DNA of 64,000 bases from Clitoria ternatea (taxonomy: Eukaryota > Streptophyta > Magnoliopsida > Fabales > Fabaceae), in NCBI GenBank assembly GCA_037962975.1, contig CM075672.1, positions 127,272,001-127,336,000 of the forward strand, given 5' to 3'. The translations under genes were made by a program, and so were the position numbers. The notes beneath the pieces are model-generated. The model worked only from the letters and a program-made list of their open reading frames with translations, was not told the DNA's origin and searched no databases. Positions within the stretch are counted from its first letter, which is position 1; every line of letters begins with the position of its first letter. Below, one piece after another: positions 1-12,136 of this stretch.

Positions 1-1150
1 GATTATACTTGTACTGTTGCATGAAAGCATCTGCCAGATCTTCCTAACAGCGTATACGAGATCGTTCAAGGTGATTGTACCAGGTCAAAGGTGCTCCCGC
101 CAAACTATCCTGGAAACAATGAATGAGCAGAGGGTCATTGGAAGCATGAGAGGCCATCTTTCGGCAGTACATGGTAAGATGGTTCTTCAGACAGGTTAGC
201 CCTCGATACTTATCAAATTCAGGCATTTTAAACTTGGGAGGAATAACAACATCGAGAATCAGACAGAGTTGTGCAGCACTGCCCATTCTAAACCGGTTCG
301 TTCTTTCCATTTCTCTTAAACGCCTTTCTAGGAATTCTAACCTTCCCTCCTGGGTAGCAGCAGCAGCACTTGGTCTTACAACAACATGATGACTAGTACC
401 CCTAATTGGTTGGTCGACATGTGCCGAGTTTGCATTAGGCATTGAGATGTGGGGTCTGGCTGTTGCTTGGGTAGCTTGTGGTTGCGCGGCTTGTGTATGG
501 ATCGGAATCATTTGAGGATCCCGGACGGGTGGAGCGTTTGGTTGAGCCGTATGAAGGATTGTTTCCTGATAATCAGGCTCTTCTTGAAGTGGTGGGAAAT
601 ATCCAGGTGGCAATCCATATGGGGGAAAGGGTATGGCATTACCTTCTTCATCTATATAGATAGGTTACTGGGTGTCAGCAGGGTTTGATTTACTAACGTG
701 AATAGTTAGGGGAGACGCAGCAGGGTTTGAGCTTGGCCCTCCAGCAGGACCCTGAGTGTGTTGGGGAGTGGATGGTCGTTGTCTGGCATTTTCAACACCT
801 GCTGAAGAATCCCCTTCTGTGACTCTCCTTTCAAGAAGCTTGGCCATCTCAGCCATCTGTTCTTTCAGCTGATTGACTTCAGCTCTCAAGCTCTCATTTT
901 CCTGTTCTATTTCAGCCATGAGTTTTGTATTGAGCCTAGTCGCGTAAGGATGTCTACCCGTTATGTATGGAAACCACAACATTTTGTTAGGAAAATAAAA
1001 GTAAACAGATAAAGAAAAAAGGAAAAGAAAAACAAATGATGTTACGCAGGATGCGATTCTGAATTTAGCGCGTATTCTCCGACCGTTCCTCAGACCGTCC
1101 TGTTCAAAAGTACTAGGTAAAGCAGTAAAGTGGAAATTAACATGAAACAA
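1..1150 (-). pseudogene. gag of an Ogre/Tat-like Ty3/gypsy element (partial, broken)
   Basis: The minus frame reads from about 1150 off the left edge and resembles the structural gag protein of plant Ty3/gypsy elements. A coiled-coil-like stretch (AEIEQENESLRAEVNQLKEQ, near 900) is followed by a Pro/Gln-rich linker and then a retrotransposon-gag-like domain with VIPPKFKMPEFDKYRG, MYCRKMASHA and LAGAPLTWYNHLE (about 290-60). The frame is held throughout, with premature stops near 665 and 44; the latter sits where a Trp would be expected before EDLADAF. The true start is unclear because the first 40 or so residues after 1150 look like leader; a Met near 918 is plausible. It lies downstream of ORF1 in the same orientation. 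Zinc knuckle, protease and pol lie outside the window. The family assignment is from remembered motifs, not a search. Confidence 0.75.
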
Positions 1151-1259
1151 TTGTGAAAGCGGATTAATTCATCATTCTATTCTTCTGTAGAGGTACAATA
1201 TTACTTGAAAGTTTTGATTACAACATTTTAACCATCCCTGGCCCGAGCAATCATGGCCC

Positions 1260-3167
1260 TCATTTACAAAGTCTTTCCTGGCAATAATTCAGAAATGATG
1301 ATATCTCTTTTGGGGTGGATAAAGGATTGACCATGCCTTCGGCCTGCTTCAACATTGAGGGAAAATCCTCCAAGATTCCATTAGCTATGTATGCCAACTT
1401 GGCGAAACGGTCCATCCATAAATGAACGACCTCGTCCCGTTGAGCTAACTCAATCCCCAAAGCTCGTGTGGCCTTTTGGCAGCGTTGCTCAGCATCACAG
1501 GCTTTTTTCTGTTCATCATGTATTTCTTGCTCATAAGCCCTCATTGTTTCATCAAGCTGTTGCTCCAATTTATGGACCTGGGTTTGCAGCATTTCCTTTT
1601 GCACCGAGGTCTCTTTTTCTTTTTCTTTGGATAGTGTCAGCATGTTTTTCAGGACTTGTTTTTTGGCCAATATGGCATCATTCTGTTGGCCTTTTGTTTT
1701 AAGCTGGGAATTAGCCGCACGAAGGCAATGGTCCTGTTTCACCCTGTAGTCTTCGTCAATCTTCCTCTTCTTTCACATTTCATCCATAGCATGTTTCCCT
1801 TCGGAATTCTCCTTCCTCTGAAAGGAGCACTCATATTGACATTTCAAAAGATCTTCTTCTAGCTTTTGATTCTTTGCTATCAACTCTTCTATTTGTGCCT
1901 TCAGAGCCATGGTGACCTTGTCTTCCATGATGACTGGCGAAGGGAAATTATTCACGGATTGGTATGAAGGGCTTTTGAAGGGTAGTTTTACAATGGAGGC
2001 CCTGTTTAGGACCCATTCAAAATATTCAGCCCCTACAGCATGGCTTCATGCCCCTAATTCTTTTCCCATTTTATGGATCTTCTTCCACGCATTGGCTATA
2101 TCCCGAACACCGGATGTGTAATTCCCTTTTGCATAGTACAAAACGAAAGGAGTGAGCAGTTTTTCGTTCGGTGTCTCGAGTAGAGGATAAGCCAACTGAT
2201 GCTTTGCAATAACAGGGTTGTAGTTGATGCATCCCTGCGTACCCATGAGAGGAACATTCGGATAACCTTCACAACTGTAGATGATTGACTCAACCATTAG
2301 CCATTGAGGATACCACCTGACTTTTTCAGCTGTAAGGCTTACGAGGTGATTGGCCCATTCACGCCCACTCTTCACGGCCAATTGGCACAATTTCAAATCA
2401 GAAACTGGACATTCGGCTTTACATATTTGATGGAAGATATGAGATGTGAGCCATACATATAAAACGGGTAAACAGCAAATGATCCTCTTTCCCCCTTGCG
2501 TGTGGCAGAAATCCATGGTGCAATACACATTAGCCAAAATGGCTGTGACGGGATTCTCGAGCCGGTGCTTACGAGCCAGGAAGACAGCAATGGCATCATA
2601 ATCTACGTAGTTGTCTAAATTAGGGAACAAGACAACCCCATAAATAGTGAGGGCTAAAGTATCCATGAAAGCCTCCTATTCCTCTTTATCAGCCAGGATT
2701 TGCATGTGCTTCTCAAGAAATTCTCGGGTGAACATGGGAACTTGATTTCTGTTCATTTACACATTCCTCAATGCCTCAGGAGAGATTCTCAAAACACGGG
2801 CGATTGAAGCGGTTGTTGCGTGATGGTCAAGATGGCGATAGGGAATTTGCCCTTCCACTTGTATCCCCAATATCTGTTCAAATTCTTCTATTGATGGAGC
2901 CAATTGAAAATCTCTAAATGTGAAACAGCGGAGGGGTGGGTCATAAAATTATGCCAAGGCTGTAATTGCTTCGGTTTGGACTTCCACCTCTAATAGTTTT
3001 AAGATCTTCCCATATTTCCTGGTAAGGGCCATCTTCTGAGTCAGACTTAATCTTTTCCCCAGTGCTTGTAGACTAACTGTATCAACTTTCTTAGCTTTGA
3101 GATGTAATATTTTCTTCAATTCTGTCATATCTGTACCATAATTGTCATGTTTCATGTTAATTTCCAT
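1260..3167 (-). pseudogene. ORF1 of Ogre/Tat-like element, DUF7745-like protein with C-terminal coiled coil
   Basis: One minus frame runs about 636 codons and is interrupted only by in-frame stops (near 2949, 2757, 2676, 2046 and 1773), with no frameshift. The middle carries the pattern I associate with the DUF7745 / plant-mobile-domain-like proteins of legume genomes: FTFRDFQLAPSIEEFEQILG, then LTIYGVVLFPNLDNYVD and YPNVPLMGTQGCINYNPV. The last 200 codons are heptad-like and Glu/Lys/Gln-rich (about 1955-1380), so probably a coiled coil. The position between primer binding site and gag is where Ogre elements carry an extra ORF1 of unknown function. Calling it Ogre ORF1 is inference from position and wording. 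No biochemical role is known to me. Confidence 0.7.
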
Positions 3168-4213
3168 ACTTGCTCGGAGATACTGCCAATTTCTGAATCG
3201 TTTCCTACGAATATCGAAACAAAGAAAAGGAATCAGTTATTGTTATGTTTTGAAATTCATGTTTTCCCCAAAGATGTGATGTAAAAAAAAATTTGTTTTT
3301 GTTTTTGTTTTTTTTTTGGGAAATATTGATTTCTAAAACTCATGCGAGTCTAAGTTGCAGAAGCCATAGATTTTCTTAATCGTCATCGATGCCCCAGTTA
3401 AAGGGACCCAAAATTATTTCTTTTGATTTTCTTGTTTTGACGACCAGGAAAATCTACAACTCAGGACTTAGAGGTACATGATCAAAAGAGAATTATCCAT
3501 CCACTCGAAGTATACTGGGTGTTTTGGAAATGAATCATTATTTTCGAAATAGAGTACCCTCAATGGATAGATAATTCATTCATTTGGATTTAAAAGGGAG
3601 AGTGAAAATGACATAAGGTAAAGTAAAGTCTGCCCTTTTGTGGCCTAGGTTGGGTTTTGTTGAAACTTTTTTTTTCTAGGCCCTATGGCTTGTCTAAAAG
3701 TGACTCTCCACACCGGGTGGCTTCCACTAGACATCTAGAAGGTCACCAGAGCCAAGATCCTACCCACGACAGGGACGCAAACAGTGGGGAATCCACTAAG
3801 TGCGTATATCATGAGAGGTCGAACTCTGGTTGAGGTTCTCACGAACACCGGATAGGAAGTACATCCCATACGATTCCGTTACCAACCCCTCCTAACTTAA
3901 GCTTTATTTGGGGCCCGGGTATAGGGCGCCACTCATAGGTGTGTGCAAGTAATTGTGAGTGTAGTGTGTGGAAGGGCATTTAATACCTTTTACCTTACCC
4001 CATTCTGCACAAAGAACAAACACAAAACAAATATACAAAGTCGTCTATCCTAGGGTTCAATAGTCACACAGACATTGACAGAACATAAATGATAAAATAC
4101 AAAATAAAATAGAAACCATATACAAACATTGACAGAAAATAAATGAAGAAGTTAAATAATTAATATGCTAATTAAAACATACGCTATCAAATTGACTGGC
4201 TTGACTCTCTAAG
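3168..4213 (-). other. Untranslated leader of the Ogre/Tat-like element
   Basis: This kilobase lies between the primer binding site and ORF1 in element orientation. I see no reading frame of note. It holds a T-rich run near 3284-3320 and a segment (about 3690-3960) with words such as ggggcccgggtatagggcgcc that look like retroelement leader. Nothing else was recognised. Confidence 0.5.
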
Positions 4214-4231
4214 TCCCTAGTGGAGTCGCCA
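4214..4231 (-). other. Primer binding site of the Ogre/Tat-like element
   Basis: The minus strand reads TGGCGACTCCACTAGGGA, beginning two bases (GA) after the LTR end ...GCGACA at 4234. A TGGCGACTCC-type site fits the tRNA-Arg primer reported for Ogre-type elements. Its position fixes both the orientation and the inner LTR edge. Confidence 0.75.
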
Positions 4232-4807
4232 TCTGTCGCGACCGGGATCGCGGCGGCATGGCCGACCCTCAAAACGATCTTTTGTTTGGTTCGAAAAGAA
4301 AAAAATAGGGAGTCGCCACCAATATTTTTAGGATAAAATATCGGGAAAACCTTTCGTTAAAGCACTGGTTATAAAAATGAAATTCTATATTCAGGAGTCT
4401 AATTACAGGTGAGGAAGGTATTAGCACCTCACAACTGTCCGTTATAAAAACGGTTACCTCAATATGATAGCGCGCATTATAATTAACACAATAATTATTT
4501 TAAATTCTTCATGAAAAGAAAGTATACGAGATGACAAAACATACAAAAATCAACAAAAATAAACACAGAATATTTACATGAGATTAACGGGACGTCTCGT
4601 CTAAGTTAAACTCGCTCCTCTTCCTTTTTTTTTAAATAGAAAAATAAAAATTGCAATAATAATAAGAATAGTAATAATCATTACAACTTTTATGCTAGTC
4701 CAAATAAAATGTAAGAAGCACTCATTTTTTTGTTATATATTTATTACAAACCTAGGAAGGGGTAAAAAAGAAAAGAAAAGAAAATAACAGCAATTTATTT
4801 TAGTGGG

Positions 4808-4960
4808 AAAATGGGGTACCGAGTGAAAAAATGGAATTCCGATTGAAAAGGTGAAAAACCGAGTGAAAATGGAAAAACTGAGTGAAAAAGTGGAATGCCG
4901 AGTGAGAAAGTGGAATACCGAGTGAAAGATGAATACCGAGTGAAAACGTGGGCTGACCGA
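4808..4960 (-). repeat. Degenerate TTCACTCGG cluster in the Ogre-like LTR
   Basis: Six to eight spaced copies of accgagtgaaa or close variants (plus strand), about 16-22 bases apart and joined by purine-rich spacers such as aagtggaat. In element sense the word is TTCACTCGGT. The variation between copies is high, so this is not a clean tandem satellite. Confidence 0.7.
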
Positions 4961-4970
4961 GGGAGAAGAG

Positions 4971-5540
4971 GGACGGTATTGGAGTTAATAGGAGAGGGAC
5001 GGTGTTGGTGAGGATTTTTGAGGGGTGCTGGACAGTGTTGGGCTGAAAAGAGGGGCGGTGTTGGAGTTGATAAGAGAGGGACGGTGTTGGTGAGGATTTT
5101 AAAGGGTGCTGGACGGTTGGGAGAGGAAGAGTGAGGATAGCTGGGAGGATTTGTTAGGAGAGTAACAGTGTGGTTTTTTTTTTGGGAAGAGAGGGATGGT
5201 GTTTGAGAGGAGGAGGACGGTTGAGAGAGGAAGAGAGGGGCTGTGTTGTACGGTGTTTTTTTTAGAAGGGGCTATTGGTGTTGAGTGGGGGACGGTATTA
5301 AGAGGTTTATTTTAAGGGTGGTGTTGAGTGAGTTTTAGGAGAGAGGAGAGAGGGATGGTTTCGGTGGTGTGGGTGGAAAAGGAGAGAGGGACAGTGGAAG
5401 GAGAGGAAGAGAGGAGTGAGGGACGGTGTGGGAAGGAAGGAGGTCTCAGAAAGTGAGAGGAAGGGGACGGTGGAATGGAAAGAAGGGGGTCTCAGACAGT
5501 GAAAGAAAGAGGACGGTGGAATGGAAGGAGAGGGACGGCT
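4971..5540 (-). repeat. Degenerate CAACACCGTCC cluster in the Ogre-like LTR
   Basis: About 15 spaced occurrences of gggacggtgttgg or variants (plus strand) with purine-rich fillers such as gagaggaagag. In element sense these are CAACACCGTCC and CAACCGTCC with pyrimidine-rich spacers. They lie just downstream of the TATA box, so they would be transcribed as leader. The same words in the same sense occur in the Athila-type LTR at 29880-30180. Confidence 0.7.
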
Positions 5541-5601
5541 GGGTGTTGGGGTTTTCTCTAATGAAGGCTTTTCTTTTTTTTTCAAGGCATCAGGATCCTC
5601 T

Positions 5602-5611
5602 CTATTTATAG
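5602..5611 (-). promoter_or_regulatory. TATA box in the Ogre-like LTR
   Basis: The minus strand reads CTATAAATAG, an excellent plant TATA box, in the middle of the LTR and in element orientation. Transcription would be expected to start about 30 bases further along the minus strand, near 5570. Confidence 0.6.
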
Positions 5612-5979
5612 AGGTCCTAGACGCCCACCATCAATGGCAAGTGGGGCTTCCCCTTTTTTCCTGCAGTCAGCCGCCCCACTTGATCAGCCTTGGATACAGC
5701 CTGGATGGAGTTGGTGGACACAGCTTGCACCTAGACAGCCATAGGGGTCGGCAGCTAGTGGGTCCCTCCTTTGTCACTTTGTCAGCCGCCCCCCTCAAGT
5801 CAAAGATCCACTTGGATAGTGGAAATCCAAGTCAGCAAGGGCACTCGGTGGGAATATGGGTCAGATTTTACCTTCTGTCCACAATCCGAGTGGAAAAGGT
5901 GTCGGTCTTCACTTTGCCTCCTGAATCTGAGTGGAAAAGGTCCCTTTTGTGCACAAGACTGAGTGGCAAAGGTGATTTC

Positions 5980-7520
5980 ATATACTAAACCGAGTGAAAT
6001 CCGATCGGTGTGAGGCTGCTGTAAGGAACTGGGCGAGCAAAATAATTCTGGTCGAAATATTCACTCAGAACCGAGTGAAGAATGACTCAGAAATGATTAG
6101 AATATGACTCAGAATTGGGTGAGAATGATGGCTCGGAAGTGGTTTAAAAGGACGACTCAGAATTAGGTGAAAATGGTTCAGAAATGGCTAAAAGAATGGT
6201 TCGGGAATGGGTGGAAAGGGGCTCAGAAATTGAGTGAAAGGACTCACTCGGAAATAGATGAGAAGGGCTCGGTGATGGTTGAAAAAGGGGGCTCGGGATT
6301 GGTGAAATAAAATGGCTCGGTGACGGTTGAAAATGAGGGGACTCGGAATTGGTGAAATTGGCTCGGAACTGGTGGAAATGGGCTCGGTGATGATTGGCCA
6401 AAAAGGGCTCAGGTATGACTGAAAAGTGGTTCAATCGGGACTGACTGAAAAGAAAATGACTCGGAACTGACTGAAGAGGGTTCATTCAGTACTGACTGAA
6501 GAGGGTTCACTCGGAACTGACTGAAGAGTGGTTCAATCGGTATTGACTGAAAAGAAAATGACTCGGAACTGACTGAAGAGGGTTCACTCGGTGCTGACTG
6601 AAGAGACATCACTCGGTACTGACTGAAGATTCTTCATTCGGTGCTGACTGGAGAGTCTTTACTCGGTGCTGACTGAAGATTCTTCACTCGGTGCTGACTG
6701 GAGAGTCTTCACTCGGTGCTGACTGAAAGAGTGCCTCGGTGCTGACTGAAGAGAGTACTCACTCGGCACCTCCTAAAATGTTTAACTCCGCAACGTGATG
6801 GGAATTTAATCACTCGGAAAAACTTGTTTAGATTTGCTTGGGAGTCATCCAGTAGACTCTTTCTTCACTCAGAAATCCGACTGGCTTCTCACTCAGAATT
6901 TGGCACTCAGCTTCGACTGGCTTCTCACTCAGAATTGCCTTCTTCTCACTCGAAAACCGACCCTACTCACTCGGATGTGTTCATTAGGAGTCAGCTTTGT
7001 TTTTTTAATCAGAAGGGTTTCAACCACCAATCAACTCGGAGTCGGCTTTGTTTTCAATCAGCACTTAGAACTTGGACATATTTACTCGGAACCGACCTTC
7101 TTCTCACTCAGAACTTGGAAACTTGGCAACTTTCACTCGGATCCGGCCTTCTTTCCACTCAGAGATTGGAATTTGACCATTTTCACTCGGAAATTGCCTT
7201 CTTCTCACTAAGAACTTGGAAACTTGGGCATTTTTACTCGGAAACTGCCTTCTTTCCACTCAGAAATTAGAATTTGGCAATCTGACTCAGAATTGGCCTT
7301 CTTTCCACTCAGAATTTAGAATTTCACTCGGAATTGGCCTTCTTTCCACTCAGAATTTGGAAACTTCTCTCAGAATGCCCTTCCCTGTGTCTTTTCTCGA
7401 AGCCTTTTCTTCCTTTTTGGAAATTTCTTGAAGCCTATTGGAATAGCACCCTGCTACGTCTCACTCGGAGACTCTTTACTTGGAAATGATCATTCCGAGT
7501 CCATTCACTCGGAAATGATC
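5980..7520 (-). repeat. CACTCGG / CTCGGAA repeat field in the Ogre-like LTR
   Basis: A 1.5-kb field of imperfect words: gactcagaat/ggctcggaa with gaaaatg fillers (6060-6400), a roughly 30-bp near-tandem unit around cactcggtgctgactgaaga (6480-6760), and ttctcactcagaatttgg units (6860-7380). Cytosine/guanine half-words CCGAG and CTCGG appear in both orientations. The long plus-strand reading frames here (for example 6824-7270) come from the stop-poor repeat and are not genes. Confidence 0.7.
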
Positions 7521-7648
7521 ATTTCCGAGTCAGAGTTTTTTTTTTGGGACTCTTTTTTTTCTTCTTTTTTTTTCTTTTTTTCTTCTTTTTTTTTCTTTTG
7601 AATTCTTTTCACTTGTGGATATCAATCGGACTGAAATAGGTGTTCACA

Positions 7649-9035
7649 AACCATAAGTTGCTAATGAGCACTGAAATGAAAGGGAATGAGTAAGTACTCA
7701 AGATACATAGATACATACACGTGTACACACACAATACATATAGAGTGTCAACTTACTTGGCATGATATGGGGCCAAATAAACCCTCATGTTTGACTCAGA
7801 CATCCAATTCTAGATGTAAGCTTGAGTTTGCACAGGCTTGTTACCACTTATCTGTATAGATTAAGGCTCCAAAAATCCATCTGTGGCATACTTCCTCTAT
7901 GTCACACATAATTCATACAGATACCTACAACATATATATGTTGAAATAAATTAGTAAACATGCATAAAACAAGTAAATATATATTTATATGTACTAGTAC
8001 TCACATCTCCCAAAGTTGTAGAATAGAGATGTTGAGCATGATCTTCCCATTACTTATATCTAATACATCATTCTGATCAATATAAATGGGAGTATTGTTC
8101 ATCCTACCAAATACGCCCAAGTTCTAGGGCACAACTACTAGGCTGTTATTCATCTCAGCACAAACTCTCTATAACCGCCGTATTAGAGAAACCTTAGCTG
8201 GTGAGGGAACTTTGGACCTTCCCTATAAGTTGAGATCACAAAAAGTAACAATGAATAGGTAAATGTCAACATATATACACCATTATAAACTTATTGTGAC
8301 TTTGGAACATACCATGTCATCAACAATCCTCAGTAGAGATGTCAGCCACATTAGGAATTATCTTGCTGCCTTTGATACATGGAAAACCTCATCTGTAGGC
8401 ATCGAAACAACCATATCTGGAGTGATAACCTTTACCACCAAGACCCTTGACATGCCATCCAGCAAGGGTTGATGGTGAACTAGTTGTGACCCTGTATGAT
8501 AAAGCATACCAATAACAATTGGGTCATCTACTTCATTAAGTAGTAGCTCATACTTCTTGGGTCCGATATCAGCGTTAGTGCTCTGACCATCTGAATTTAT
8601 ACCCACACATGAACCTTTCATACTAATAGGTGTAGGTGCAAGCACAGGATCAAGGTCAAGAACAGGGACATGGTTAGGCTATGATATGGGAGAACTATGT
8701 TGTAACTGCTGGGTCATGAACCGAATCTGCTAGCTTGTACATCCAAGATGTGTTACAACTTGCTAAATTTTCCATCATGCTCAGAAGCAAGTTGAGCTTT
8801 GGCCTCACTCTATTTTGTCTAGAGCATTCTAAACATCTCATTTGATAAGCTAGAGTGTGTAGAGGGACCATAGACGCTCCGTATGGTGTGACCTCTACCA
8901 GCAACCCATACTCTATTAGGGTGCTCTGGTCTGCCAATGGCGATAGTCAGTATATCCTACTCCTGACCTCCAGCAATAAAAGACCCTTGTGTAGACACGT
9001 CTACCAACTCATCCTACAATAGATTAAATAATAAA
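7649..9035 (-). pseudogene. CACTA (En/Spm) fragment: transposase-23-like region plus start of an Ulp1-like protease
   Basis: Read on the minus strand this resembles the second gene of plant CACTA elements. Near 8950 is a GRPEHPNRVWVAGRG motif typical of the element's mid-region, then a coiled-coil-like part (8937-8695), then YELLLNEVDDPIVIGMLYHT and SQLVHHQPLLDGMSRVLVV (8570-8420), which fit the Tnp1/En/Spm-like (transposase-23) domain. Further along (8110-8010) comes YIDQNDVLDISNGKIMLNIS, the kind of sequence preceding an Ulp1 cysteine-protease domain, then a probable AT-rich intron (8005-7925) and ESNMRVYLAPYHAK (about 7790-7750). The catalytic His-Asp-Cys part is missing because the Ogre-like LTR begins at 7648. 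Several stops break the frame. The right side is cut by an LTR at 9036. Confidence 0.65.
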
Positions 9036-10985
9036 TGTAACATCCCGGTTAGTTAATTTAAAAAACTATGATTTGTGGAAAATTATTAATAATTGTCTTC
9101 AAATTAATTTTTGGGATTTTTGAAAACCATTATTAATTAATATAATTAAAATTCTAAATAATTAAATGATATGGAATTAGATAACAGTATTTGATTGGTT
9201 GGATATTGAGTTTTAAATTTAAATTGATCAGATGATGGTAAATTTTATTTACCAAAAGGTTAAAAGGTAAGTTTTAATTTAAGTTATGAAAGAAAATAGA
9301 AAAAAATTGAAATTGACCAAAATCCCTTAATGAAATGAAAACTAAGTTTCCATCTTCTTCTTCTCGATCCATTCACATATGAACTCTCTCTTTTCTCCTC
9401 CCTTGCATAGCTGTGAGTTCTAGGCTTCAATGGGTGTCCAATTTCATGTCAAAACTTCAAATTAATCACATTTTTGGCATCGAGGAAGCAAGGTGGTGGA
9501 TCGGACGTCGGAGGATCATTAAGCAAAGTGGGTATCGAAAGCGAAGGTGGAGCGGCGAACAATTTGACCATGGGTCGTGACCGACACAAAGAATAACTCA
9601 TAGAAGTTTGGAATCAAGGCAAGAGGATTGTTTGAGTCATAATTAATTAGAATCGGTTGATGTATAATTAGATTCAAAGGTAAAGTAGTGTAATTATCGA
9701 ATAGAAGGAAATTAGAACATGGTAAGATATATATATATATATATATACATGAATATTGTGGTAATTGACAATTTGTAAGAATCGATGATTTTTAGAACTA
9801 GGCGAAGTTGATTAAGTAGTTGATGTTATTTGATAAATTGATTTACATAGATAATGAGTGAGTTATCTTGGTGTTTGTGAAATTGAAATTTTATGGTGAA
9901 TTATAATGATAAATATGTATATGGTTAGGCATGATATATTGGATTTTGGATCATGAACTCGGTGTACATATGCTTGTGTTGATTTCTATATGGCAAACTT
10001 GATAAATGATGATGGTTAAATACCTTGAGGCGATATGACTATATGTTAGAGGCCTAGTCTGTGTGGTCGCCCGGGGGATTGATGTTTAATTATAAAGATA
10101 TATGAGTTTTGAAATGAGTTTATGTGGTATATGTGATGTGGGACGGTTGACGGTATGTTTCGCCCCTTATTTTTGGCTCTCATGGTCATTTAAGATCTAG
10201 TTGAGCTACCTAGTGGTCAAGTAAGACCCAGTGGTTGAGGTAGACAGCCAAGTCGGGCCCGGTGGACCAAGTCAGGTCCATAGGGTATCAAGTAAGACCC
10301 CTAGTCAAAGGCCGATCCTTTTAGTATCCAGATACTAGGCGTCATATTAAATGTTGAAAGTCAGTGATTTTTTCATGATGTGATTGTGATGATGTATGTA
10401 TTAGCAGTTATTGAAGTATTTAAGAGCATGACATTAATGGTGGTTTATTTTGATGTATGTGAGTTATTCCTTTGATGGAGAATATGTTGAGCATTAGGCA
10501 AAATGTGGTTTGTTATAATCTGGTATATATATGAGCTAAGTAGTGATGATAATTATGTGTTAAATTGTTACTTTTTGCATTATGGTTACCGTTCTATATT
10601 AATTATGTTTTTATTCCAAACACTTACCCCAGTCATGGTTTCTCTTCTTTTAGTAATCAATGGCAAGGAAGGAGCGGATGCCTAGAAGGAAAGCACCAAG
10701 TGAGGAGCCAGTGCCAAGAAAGCTGTGGAAATATTATTTGTGTAATAGTTGAGTAGATTGCTTTAAATATTGACATATGTGTTTGGATTACGTGATAACT
10801 AGACTTGTAGTTCCGCTTGACTTTGGAATTTGGTTGTGGTGTGATGACATACTTTTGAAGCTTATATATATGATAGATTGATGCTGATGGAATAGGACTT
10901 ATATTGTGAGTTTGTGGATTTGATATATTAGTCATGTTATGCGATGTAATGTGTAGTCATGGCATGGAGCCAATGGATTAATGAA
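9036..10985 (+). mobile_element. Truncated Tekay-like LTR, plus orientation
   Basis: It begins TGTAACATCCCGG, the canonical start of chromoviral (Tekay/Del-type) LTRs, and follows the same plan as the LTR at 46300: AT-rich start, pyrimidine-rich stretch (9350-9410), a phrase-repeat zone (about 10200-10310, with aagtaagaccc words), a pyrimidine-AG acceptor-like site near 10640-10652, then an AT-rich tail. The expected end (...GGTGTTACA) is absent, so it is truncated near 10985; that edge is approximate. An (AT)n microsatellite lies at 9728-9747. No coding sequence seen. Confidence 0.55.
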
Positions 10986-11292
10986 TCTGAAATGGGCAGT
11001 CATTTGTCACTAAACCCTAAACCCATCACTGTGTCCTCAAATATTTCTTCCTCTTAAAATAAACCTTCAAATCAATTGATTTCCCAAACCTCGAAACCAA
11101 CATTTTCCTTTAAAGTACTTAAAACATTGAAAAGGTCTTGAAAATGAAAATTTTAAAAGAAGAATTTTCATAAAACACTTTTTTCACTAGAAAACTCCAG
11201 TCTTGGAAATCTCCTAAGCCAAAACCACTTAACTCTTAAAATTCCATACTTATAAAATAGAGAAAACATTAAAACTATCCAAAGGTAGAAAA
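10986..11292. other. AT-rich remnant left of the copia element
   Basis: Non-coding, AT-rich sequence between the truncated LTR and the copia 3' LTR. It contains the left copy of the copia target duplication (gaaaa, 11288-11292), so it was once contiguous with 35126 onward. The style resembles the 3' part of a minus-strand Tekay-like LTR, but I cannot prove it. Confidence 0.4.
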
Positions 11293-12127
11293 TGTTAACC
11301 AAGTGGCCTCAATTACTCAAGAGGGGGATGAATTGAGTATTAAAAATTTTACTTAGAACGCTTTTGAAATGATACTTTATTTATTATGCTTATTGAAGAT
11401 GATAAAATTAATCGCAAGTAATAACAATTTAATTTAAGTAATATACGATTTATATTAAGCTAAGAAAATATGCACTTAATTTAATCAAGCAATTTAAGTG
11501 CACAAATTTAAAGAGATTAGGGAAGAGAAAATTTTACAAACCGATATATACGAGTTCCACCACACGGTGTACGTCTCGCTTCTAAGCAACCCACTTAGAG
11601 GATTTCTACTATTTGAGATTAGAGATACAACTTTGAGCAATCGTGGCTTCCTAGTGTCCCACACTCAAGAACCCAATTCTCACAAGTACAAGGGCACCCC
11701 ACCCAATCTCTCAATCTCACAATTACAAGGTTGAAACCCCAACCCAAACCTCTAGAATTTTTGATGTTTAGGTGTACAAAGATAACTCTCCAAAAGAGTG
11801 GATATACAAATTAAAGCACTTAAGAATATTTTTCTTTCTAAGAAAGAATATGCAAATTTAGCATACAAAAATTATTTTTCCTCTCTTAGAAAATAATATG
11901 CAAATTTTAACACTCAAAATAATTTTTCTTTCTCAAGAAATGATATTCAAGTTTAGCTCTTAAAAATTAATTTTGCTCACAAGATTCACTCTCAAAATAA
12001 TTTTCCAAATAATAAAGAAGAGATCAATTGAGAAGCAGAGAGCAATGAGAAAAACAAAGACAGTAAGAAGGAAAGCAAGGGAATTTCGTTGCTTGCTTGG
12101 TGTCTTTCTGCCTCTTCACTTCTTCTT

Positions 12128-12136
12128 CTTTTATAG
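12128..12136 (-). promoter_or_regulatory. TATA box in the copia 3' LTR
   Basis: CTATAAAAG on the minus strand; the same site in the 5' LTR is 34340-34348. It lies in element orientation, with the GAATCGATTC cluster upstream of it. Confidence 0.55.

Larger units (their letters stand above)
4234..7648 (-). mobile_element. 5' LTR of the Ogre/Tat-like element (about 3.4 kb)
   Basis: On the minus strand this starts TGTGAACACC (7648) and ends GGTCGCGACA (4234), next to the primer binding site, so it has TG...CA ends. The outer edge is inferred from the TG end and the change of sequence type into a CACTA fragment; the second LTR is outside the window, so neither the edge nor a target duplication can be confirmed. 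The LTR is dominated by degenerate short repeats (CCGAGTG/CACTCGG and CAACACCGTCC words) around a TATA box at 5602-5611, plus a T/C-rich run at 7537-7605. Confidence 0.65.

Noticed and set aside
4971..5585. Pro/Ser/Phe-rich minus-strand frame (5307-5585) as a gene
   Set aside because: It translates the CACCGTCC pyrimidine repeat of the LTR leader; there is no conserved domain.
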